The translations under genes and the position numbers were made by a program. Positions 1 to 6,300 of a stretch of DNA of 8,499 nucleotides are shown in pieces. Under the pieces are notes generated by a model. The model saw only the letters and a program-made list of their open reading frames with translations. It had not been told where the DNA came from and did not search any database. This DNA is from Planctomycetaceae bacterium UBA2671 (lineage in GTDB: Bacteria > Planctomycetota > Planctomycetia > Planctomycetales > Planctomycetaceae): the NCBI GenBank assembly GCA_002359185.1, contig DEML01000065.1:105290-113788 (forward strand), read 5' to 3'. Every line of letters begins with the position of its first letter. The first letter of the stretch is position 1.

Positions 1-33
1 GTCATAACTGACTCGGCTCGCCTGCACTAAGTG

Positions 34-966
34 TTAATTATTTTCCGGCAATCCCTCTTTGTGTCCAATGTTCATGACCGGTTCGAAGATCGCTTCGACA
101 TCTTTCAACAACTGCTCATCGATCGGTTGCTCCAGCCATTTTTTCCATTTGCGGATGTTGTCTGGATTGGCACTGCCGGCTACGGTAGTCGCCATATCGG
201 CATTAGCACATGAAAACTGCAGAGCGAGTTGAGCCAGGTCAACACCCTGTTTTTGGCAATATTCAGCTGCCTTGCGAGCAGCCGCTTTCACTTCTTCCGG
301 TTCTTTCAGCCAGTCCGGGGGAGCCGTTTGGGTTAACAGTCTCGCAGAGAATGGTCCAGCATTCATAATACCGATACCTTTAGCTTTAAGATCGGGCACC
401 ATTTCTTCAGCAAACCGTCGGTTCTGAAGTGTGTACTGGTTGTAGGAAAGTACGCAGTCGATGTCACATTGAGTCATAATCTCTCGAAAGATTTTCATCG
501 GATATCCGCTGATCCCGAAATACCGCACCTTTCCAGACTGTTTAATCTTCTGCAGAGCGGGAATCGTTTCTTCAACAATCTGATCGAGTGACACGAATTC
601 AATATCGTGACACAGAACAATATCGAGATGATCCGTCCCCAAACGATGCAGACTGACATCAACACTTTCGGCAACACGTTTGGCAGAAAAGTCAAAGTGC
701 TGCAGATCGTAACGCCCCAGTTTTGTACAGAGCAGGTATTCATCACGAGGTACGCCCCGCAGAGCGATTCCGAGCAGGACTTCCGACATCCCTCGACCAT
801 AAAAGGGGGAAGTGTCCAGAAAATTGATTTCACACTCGAGAGCAGTGTGCACACTTTCGATCGCCTGATCGAGTTGCACACTGCGAAATTCCTGTCCGAG
901 TGACGATGCACCAAAACTGAGGATGGGAAGTTCGAGATCGGTCTGACCGAGTTTTCGTGTCTGCAT
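34..966 (-). CDS. Aldo/keto reductase, L-galactose/L-fucose dehydrogenase type
   Basis: Predicted cytosolic NAD(P)-dependent aldose 1-dehydrogenase that oxidises a sugar such as L-fucose or L-galactose to its lactone. The 310-residue protein is a normal-length single-domain aldo/keto reductase TIM barrel. The catalytic tetrad is visible: D51 and Y56 in FLDTSPFYG, K82 in CTKLGRY, H120 in LCHDIEF. The stretches FDFSAKRV, CHDIEF-SLDQIV-ETIPALQKIKQ and the C-terminal EAIFEPVMN closely resemble plant L-galactose dehydrogenase and bacterial L-fucose dehydrogenases as I remember them. I chose the ATG at 966, giving MQTRKLGQTDLELP, because that is the usual family N-terminus. The frame stays open to a TTG at 1002, but this lies within the candidate -10 box. 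No clear Shine-Dalgarno precedes the ATG. The gene is divergent from an AraC regulator and near a sugar lactonase, which supports oxidative sugar catabolism. The exact substrate and the NAD/NADP preference cannot be read from sequence alone. Confidence 0.9.
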   Translation of the reverse strand: MQTRKLGQTDLELPILSFGASSLGQEFRSVQLDQAIESVHTALECEINFLDTSPFYGRGMSEVLLGIALRGVPRDEYLLCTKLGRYDLQHFDFSAKRVAESVDVSLHRLGTDHLDIVLCHDIEFVSLDQIVEETIPALQKIKQSGKVRYFGISGYPMKIFREIMTQCDIDCVLSYNQYTLQNRRFAEEMVPDLKAKGIGIMNAGPFSARLLTQTAPPDWLKEPEEVKAAARKAAEYCQKQGVDLAQLALQFSCANADMATTVAGSANPDNIRKWKKWLEQPIDEQLLKDVEAIFEPVMNIGHKEGLPENN

Positions 967-1001
967 TTCAATCAATCCGTTTTGAGTGATAAAATAGTAC
1001 A

Positions 1002-1031
1002 AGTATTCAATGTATGATTATTATGAGTCAA
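1002..1031 (-). promoter_or_regulatory. Candidate promoter of the aldo/keto reductase gene
   Basis: Read on the minus strand, TTGACT (1031-1026) is followed after 18 nt by AATACT (1007-1002), matching the sigma-70 consensus at five of six and four of six positions. It would give a leader of about 30 nt before the ATG at 966 and would exclude the TTG at 1002 as a start. The prediction rests on motif matching only, and planctomycete promoters are not well characterised. Confidence 0.3.
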
Positions 1032-1049
1032 TTAACTTTGATGTGAATA

Positions 1050-1067
1050 GCAGGACTTGACTCCTGC
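1050..1067. repeat. Inverted repeat in the divergent intergenic region
   Basis: GCAGGA (1050-1055) and TCCTGC (1062-1067) form a perfect 6-bp inverted repeat around the spacer CTTGAC. It lies between the divergent aldo/keto reductase and AraC genes, 24 nt before the regulator's ATG, where a shared operator would be expected. The function is inferred from position. Confidence 0.4.
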
Positions 1068-1089
1068 ATGTCGATTCTTAACCTGCATG
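1063..1089. promoter_or_regulatory. Direct repeat CCTGCATG x2, candidate AraC-family operator
   Basis: CCTGCATG occurs at 1063-1070 and again at 1082-1089, 19 bp apart, which is close to two helical turns. AraC-family activators commonly bind direct repeats on one DNA face at about this spacing. The second copy runs up to the AraC start codon at 1091, so binding there could also repress the regulator itself. The first copy overlaps the inverted repeat at 1050-1067. The operator role is an inference. Confidence 0.35.
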
Positions 1090-1090
1090 A

Positions 1091-1978
1091 ATGGCAAAGC
1101 AAAAACAGGAATTACAGATCGAACCCACATTTGTTTCCCAGCAGGTGACAGATGCCCGTCGGTATTATCTCAACTTGAATCCCAATCCCAATGAACCATT
1201 ATCTGTGGTTTGCGGTGGTGTCGAGCGGATGCGACCTGAGTACGTTGTGTCACGTATCGATTTCCCTTTTTATGCAATTGAACTTGTTGTGGAAGGGGAA
1301 GGGAGTTTAAATTTGAATGGAAAAATGTTTCCGTTGGGGCCGGGTTCTGTCTTTGCGTATGGTCCCGGTGTCCAGCACATCATTCAAAATGATCCTCAGA
1401 ACCGAATGCGAAAGTATTATGTCGATCTCTCTGGAAAACAGGTCGATAAGCTGCTTCAAGAAACAGGATTGATCCCCTGGAGAGTGATGAGAATTTTTGC
1501 GATTCATGAATTCATCGATCTGTTTCAAACGCTTGATCGGGAAGCCAGAGAAGACAGTTCGGTGTCGGTTGCAGTCTGCGAAACTCTCGCGCGATTATTA
1601 ATGTTAAAACTCAAACAACGGACTGTCGCGAATGGTGGTAACCTGCCTCGGTCTTTTGAAACTTATCAAAGAATACGCACTCATCTGGAAAAAAATTATC
1701 TGCGATTAAATACGATCGAAGAAGCCGCTCAGGAATGTCATGTCAGTTCGATTTATCTCTCGCGATTATTTAAGAAGTATGCAGGAGCCGGGGCATATCA
1801 ATTTCTGCTTCGACTAAAAATGAATTCTGCTGCAGAATTACTTCTTGACGAAGGCCTGCTCGTCAAACAGGTCGCCACTTATTTGGGCTATCCCGATCCC
1901 TTCCAATTTTCTCGCGCATTCAAAAGAGTTTATGGAGTACCTCCTAAACAGTTGCTGGATTCTCGTCATTTGAGATAG
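1091..1978 (+). CDS. AraC-family transcriptional regulator, probable sugar-responsive
   Basis: Predicted cytosolic DNA-binding regulator of 295 residues, a typical AraC-family length. The N-terminal part, about residues 35-125, looks like the cupin-type ligand-binding and dimerisation domain; the segment VEGEGSLNLNGKMFPLGPGS and the following PGVQHII are characteristic. The C-terminal 100 residues are the AraC DNA-binding domain with two helix-turn-helix units: the first near 208-229 (TIEEAAQECHVSSIYLSRLF), the second near 257-281 (VKQVATYLGYPDPFQFSRAF). The closing RVYGVPPKQ is the family signature. The start is ATG 1091; an ATG at 1087 is in another frame. No strong Shine-Dalgarno is visible. 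The gene is divergent from the aldo/keto reductase and convergent with the lactonase, so it probably controls one or both in response to the sugar. The ligand is unknown. Confidence 0.92.
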   Translation: MAKQKQELQIEPTFVSQQVTDARRYYLNLNPNPNEPLSVVCGGVERMRPEYVVSRIDFPFYAIELVVEGEGSLNLNGKMFPLGPGSVFAYGPGVQHIIQNDPQNRMRKYYVDLSGKQVDKLLQETGLIPWRVMRIFAIHEFIDLFQTLDREAREDSSVSVAVCETLARLLMLKLKQRTVANGGNLPRSFETYQRIRTHLEKNYLRLNTIEEAAQECHVSSIYLSRLFKKYAGAGAYQFLLRLKMNSAAELLLDEGLLVKQVATYLGYPDPFQFSRAFKRVYGVPPKQLLDSRHLR

Positions 1979-2223
1979 CGGTTTGAAAGTGAACTTCGTG
2001 CTTGTATCCCCTGTTGAAGTAATCGGACGTCAATGCTATTTAACGCTGTCACTTATTGAAGTTGCACATTTTTAAATATGTTAGTGGAAAACAAGTAAAA
2101 TGCTTTGATAATTCGTGTCCCACTTGTGTTGATCAATTTTAATTCTTTAACTGGTATAATGTGCCACTTCGAACTGACGCTTCGGTTTAGGAAGCTGAAT
2201 TCCCTCTCAAGGTAATGTCTGTC
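1979..2223. other. Convergent intergenic region without a clear terminator
   Basis: This 245-nt AT-rich gap separates the convergent AraC and lactonase genes. I found no strong GC-rich hairpin followed by a T-run on either strand. It contains a TTGATCAA palindrome at 2129-2136 and an extended -10 motif at 2152-2160. Nothing else supports a gene here. Confidence 0.5.
2152..2160 (+). promoter_or_regulatory. Perfect extended -10 motif, possible antisense promoter
   Basis: TGGTATAAT is a consensus TATAAT with the TGn extension. No good -35 box sits at 16-18 nt; the nearest, TTGATC at 2129-2134, is 20 nt away. Transcription from here would run into the 3' end of the lactonase gene as antisense RNA, because no plus-strand gene follows. 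An AT-rich gap can produce such a match by chance. Confidence 0.25.
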
Positions 2224-3060
2224 CTACGATGTAGTTTCCAAGCCGTACGCATTTTTACAGTTCTCTATATAGAACTGGTTTTGTTGCGCAGATGATAAAT
2301 CTTTTGCCAGTTCTTTTACGGCATCGACCCATTGATTGTATTCTGTTTTTAACAGGCAGACTGGCCAGTCGCTGCCGTACATCAAGCGGTTGGGGCCGAA
2401 GGCCTCTAAAGCCGTTTCCCAATAGGGTTTCAGCATTTCTATAGACCAGGGTTGAGTTTGTACTTCCGTTGTCAGTCCGGAAAATTTGGCAGAAACATTT
2501 TCCCGTTTCGCAAGTTGCTTCAAATCGATCGCCCATTCGGAATCGAATGCGTTCTGTCGAATGCGCGGTTTTGCCAAGTGATCAAGAACAAATATTTGGT
2601 CGGGATGTCGATCGACAAATGAAATCGTCTCTTTGAGTTGATGGGGAAAAACGAGCAGGTCGTAGACGAGATTTCTTTCCAGCAGCGCACCAATTCCCTG
2701 ATTAAATGCAGGGGTCAATAAAAAACCAGCGGGTTCATCCTGGACGACATGCCTTACGCCAACAAGCTTGGGATGACTGGCGAATTGATCGAGAGCCGTT
2801 TCGAGTTCATTGGATTCCAAAGGGACCCATCCAACAACTCCGCGAATGAATTCAGGATTTACTGCCATTTCAAGCAGCCAGCGTGTTTCGTCAAGTGTTT
2901 GCCGTGCTTGAACGGAAATTACTCCTTCCACTCCTAAGGGGTGTGCAGTATCTAAAAGGTTCTGTGGAAGAAAGTCATTGGCTATTCTCTCCATTCCTTT
3001 GCCAATCCAAGGGTACTGGTCTGCAGAGAAATTCCAGAAGTGATGATGGGAGTCGATCAT
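2224..3060 (-). CDS. Amidohydrolase-family sugar lactonase (L-fuconolactonase-like, COG3618)
   Basis: Predicted cytosolic lactonase that would open a sugar lactone such as L-fuconolactone to the acid. The 278-residue product has the normal length for the COG3618 / amidohydrolase-2 group and a single TIM barrel. It begins MIDSHHHFW, with the HxH metal motif at H5 and H7. Further conserved positions are H104 in GVRHVVQDE, H161 in VLDHLAKP and D231 in MYGSDWPVC, the strand-8 aspartate. I chose the ATG at 3060 because it places the HxH motif at the N-terminus as in the family and has an AGGA Shine-Dalgarno 7 nt upstream. The frame is open 28 codons further, but that extension is not family-like. 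Neighbouring aldose dehydrogenase and AraC genes fit an oxidative deoxysugar pathway. Related members act on rhamnonolactone, galactarolactone or sulfomuconolactone, so the substrate is inferred from context. Confidence 0.88.
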   Translation of the reverse strand: MIDSHHHFWNFSADQYPWIGKGMERIANDFLPQNLLDTAHPLGVEGVISVQARQTLDETRWLLEMAVNPEFIRGVVGWVPLESNELETALDQFASHPKLVGVRHVVQDEPAGFLLTPAFNQGIGALLERNLVYDLLVFPHQLKETISFVDRHPDQIFVLDHLAKPRIRQNAFDSEWAIDLKQLAKRENVSAKFSGLTTEVQTQPWSIEMLKPYWETALEAFGPNRLMYGSDWPVCLLKTEYNQWVDAVKELAKDLSSAQQNQFYIENCKNAYGLETTS

Positions 3061-3120
3061 AAATAGATCCTGAAAAACGATGGAGAGATGCTGTGTCGAT
3101 GGGCCAATTCGAGACCAGCC

Positions 3121-3144
3121 ATGATCAATAACGCGAATGATCAA
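3121..3144. repeat. Tandem ATGATCAA repeats in the lactonase leader
   Basis: The octamer ATGATCAA occurs at 3121-3128 and 3137-3144 with a 16-bp period, and each copy contains the palindrome TGATCA. The pair lies immediately downstream of the candidate lactonase -10 box, a position suited to a repressor operator. TGATCA alone also recurs several times in coding sequence here, so only the tandem arrangement is notable. Confidence 0.35.
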
Positions 3145-3173
3145 ATACTGCTTGTATGAGTGCAGGGTGTCAA
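3145..3173 (-). promoter_or_regulatory. Candidate promoter of the lactonase gene
   Basis: On the minus strand a perfect -35 box TTGACA (3173-3168) is followed after 17 nt by CAGTAT (3150-3145), a weak -10 that matches at three of six positions. A strong -35 with a weak -10 is typical of regulated promoters. The predicted leader is about 78 nt, ending in the AGGA site before ATG 3060. Confidence 0.35.
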
Positions 3174-3319
3174 GTGAGGGAATTCCCCCAAGAAACAGTC
3201 CGGTCTTACGGATTTTATCAATTGGGAGTTGTGATGATGCAAAAATCCAACTGCCAACTCAGTAAATACCCGACATGACTTGCAATTCAACCTAGTTTTG
3301 AGCGTTGGCCGTAACTTTT

Positions 3320-3333
3320 ATCCAGCGCTGGAT
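3320..3333. promoter_or_regulatory. 14-bp perfect palindrome upstream of the ammonium-sensor kinase, candidate operator
   Basis: ATCCAGCGCTGGAT is self-complementary over 14 bp and ends 36 nt before the kinase start codon. By simple probability about 0.02 such palindromes would be expected in a 309-nt gap. No T-run follows, so it does not look like a terminator. The likely role is a binding site for a dimeric regulator; the regulator's identity is unknown. Confidence 0.4.
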
Positions 3334-3369
3334 GAAAGCGACATTCTTAATAATGGATAGATCAAGAAG

Positions 3370-6300
3370 ATGGCACTTTCAATGGAGCTTGCGAATCTCA
3401 TTTGGATTCTTATCGCCACTGCGTTAGTCATGCTGATGCAGGGTGGTTTTTGTTTTCTCGAAACCGGGCTCGTCCGAGCCAAGAACAGCATCAATGTCGC
3501 CATGAAAAATCTGGCGGACTTTTGCATTGCTGGAGTCCTATTCTGGATGGTCGGATTTGGGCTGATGTTCGGTCAGGACTATTCGGGGCTGATTGGAACC
3601 TCCAACTTCTTTGTGGATGAGACCAACAGTACCTGGCTGCTTGCCTTCTTTTTATTCCAGCTCGTGTTCTGTGGTACTGCGACCACCATTGTCTCTGGTG
3701 CAGTAGCAGAACGAATGCGATTTTCCGGCTATCTGCTCCTCAGTGCCGTTGTTTCTGCCCTGGTTTATCCTGTGTTTGGACATTGGGCCTGGGGGGGGCT
3801 GGTTGAAGGAACCGGGACTGGTTGGCTTGCCGAAATGGGCTTTATCGACTTCGCAGGCTCTACCGTTGTGCATTCCGTTGGTGGCTGGACAGCATTGATG
3901 ACCGTGCTGGTTGTTGGTCCTCGTCTGGGACGTTTCACATCAAAACAGAAGAAAATTCATGGTCATAATTATCCGATGGCCGCTCTCGGAACTTTGTTGC
4001 TCTGGTTTGGCTGGTTCGGATTCAACGGCGGTAGCACGCTCGCCATCGATGGTTCGATCCCTTTGATTCTTGTGAATACTAATCTTTCTGCTGCGGCGGG
4101 GGGAGTTGCCGGTCTTTTGCTTTCCCGCCTGGTGCATGGACGTGTTGAAGTCGGCGATATCATGAACGGTGTAATTTCCGGTCTGGTCGGAATCACCGCT
4201 GCCTGTCACATGGTCACTCCGTTGTCTGCAATCATGATTGGGGTTATCTCCTCAGCCATTTGTATGTTCGGTACAGTTTTGCTTGAGAAGCTGAAAATCG
4301 ATGATGTGATCGGAGCCGTTCCTGCTCACGCATTTGCCGGGGCCTGGGGAACACTCGCAGTCGCGATATTCGGAAATGCTGATCAGTTAAGCAATGGCAT
4401 GAGCCGTCTCGAACAACTTCAGATACAGGCATTGGGCGTTGGCACCTGCTTCGTCTGGGCTAGTGGTGTGACTTTGCTGGCCTTGGGAATTCTGCGACTC
4501 TTCCTGGGTTTGCGTGTCACTGAAGAAGCAGAAATTCAGGGACTCAATATTCACGAGCATGGTGCAAGTACAGAGATTATTGATCTGCTGGATGATATGA
4601 AAGTTCAAAGTATCAAAGGAGATTTTTCGACTCCAGTGAGTGTTGAACCTCATACTGAAGTTGGTCAAATCGCTGCTGAATATAACAAGGTGCTGCATAA
4701 AGTTGTTGAAGAAATTGAGAATCGAGAAAAACTTCTCGGTCAGTTGAAAGTGGCAGAAGAAAATTATCGATCGATTTTTGAAAATGCGATTGAGGGAATT
4801 TATCGCTCCACTTTTTCCGGGAAACTTCTCGAAGCCAACCCGGCTTTGGCAACGATGCTCGGTTACTCCTCAGTTGATGAATTGATGAGCGATTCGAAAG
4901 ATATCACTTCGCAATATTATGTAGACCCTGCTGCCCGAAAAATGATGCTGCAGCGGTTGAAACAGGACGGAAGCGTCAAAGAATATCGGATCGCACTACG
5001 CAGGCGGGATGGCTCAGTACTGGATGTTATGATCAATGCTCGACACTTTCCTGAGACGGAGCAAAGTCCTGCGTTTATCGAAGGAAGTGTGACCGATATC
5101 AGTGAGCGAATTCAATCCGAAGAATTGCGAAAGCAGAAGGAATCCGCAGAAGCTGCCAGTCAGGCAAAAAGTTCTTTTCTGGCCACAATGAGTCATGAAA
5201 TTCGGACTCCACTCAATGGTGTCATCGGAATGCTCGAATTGCTGACCGACACAGAAATGAACACGAAACAGAATCATTACGCCAATATCGCCAAATCCTC
5301 TGCAGACTCTCTACTGAGCCTGATTAATGACATTCTGGATTTCTCAAAAATTGAAGCGGGGAAGCTGGAATTGAATTCTGAGGAATTTGATCTGGAATCG
5401 ATGGTTGAAGATGTCGCTGATATGTTCAACTTGCGAGCCGAGCAAAAGGGAATTGAACTGACCTGCCATGTCTGGCCAAACGTCGCCAATCGTGTGATTG
5501 GGGATTCCGAACGACTCCGTCAGATCCTCGTCAATTTAATTGGCAATGCTCTCAAGTTTACGGAAAAAGGAGAAGTCAGTGTCGAAGTGCAGGCTGAAGG
5601 TATCTGTGAAAATCAGCAGATGATCAGTCTTAGCGTTCAGGATACCGGGATCGGCATGCCTGCTGAGATTCAAGAGCGATTATTCCTGCCGTTTGAGCAA
5701 GCCGATGGATCGACAACGCGTAAATTTGGTGGTACCGGATTAGGTCTGGCGATTTGTCGTCAACTTGTCGAACTAATGGATGGCACGATCACGATTGAAA
5801 GTGCTTTGGGGGCGGGCTCGAAATTCACCTGTCAAATACCATTCGGGCTAACTCAGGGAACTCGCCTCGGTCATAAAATCGATTCCCGGATTCAGGGGAT
5901 GCGAGTTCTTGCTGTCGATGATAATGAAACCAACCGCACAATTCTGCAATCTCTGTTGCAAAGTTGGGGTGCAGAAGTCGAAACAGTTGATAGTGCGACG
6001 CAGGCGATGAAATGTATTAAGCAGGCCCAGTTAGAAAATCGTCCATTCCAGATTGGGGTCCTCGATTATCGGATGCCGGAAACCGACGGTATTGGGCTGA
6101 CTCGGATGATCAAAAATGATCCGCAGATTTCTGAGATTCAACTCATTATGCTCACATCTTCTGATTGTGAGATCAGTCGAGATGAACTGAAGGCGATTGG
6201 GATCAACTCCTGTTTCTCGAAACCCATTCGATCTTCTCGATTGTTTGATGCTCTCATCACAACGCTCTATCACAATTCTTCCGAGTATAAGCTGGAAGAA

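Larger units (their letters stand above)
3061..3369. other. Divergent intergenic region between lactonase and ammonium-sensor kinase genes
   Basis: This gap of 309 nt holds the likely control regions of two divergent genes: a minus-strand promoter candidate (3145-3173), tandem ATGATCAA repeats (3121-3144), a 14-codon plus-strand ORF (3234-3278), a CTTGCAA motif (3279-3285) and a 14-bp palindrome (3320-3333). I looked for a sigma-54 type GG-N10-GC promoter before the kinase gene, as might be expected for nitrogen control, and did not find one. AATAAT at 3349-3354 could be a -10 box, but it has no good -35 and would leave only a short leader. Confidence 0.6.

Noticed and set aside
607..903. 98-codon plus-strand open frame inside the aldo/keto reductase gene
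   Set aside because: It is the complement of a well-conserved enzyme sequence and shows no protein family features.
967..1002. TTG start at 1002 for the aldo/keto reductase
   Set aside because: The extra 12 residues are not family-like and the TTG falls within the candidate -10 element.
2215..2289. 24-codon plus-strand ORF with an AAGG site at the end of the lactonase gene
   Set aside because: It is mostly antisense to the lactonase C-terminus, is short and has no recognisable sequence features.
3061..3144. N-terminal extension of 28 codons on the lactonase
   Set aside because: The family starts at MIDSHHHFW, a Shine-Dalgarno AGGA precedes ATG 3060, and the extension would begin upstream of the predicted transcription start.
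3301..3369. Sigma-54 promoter before the ammonium-sensor gene
   Set aside because: TTGGCC at 3305-3310 resembles a -24 element, but no GC is found at the required -12 spacing.
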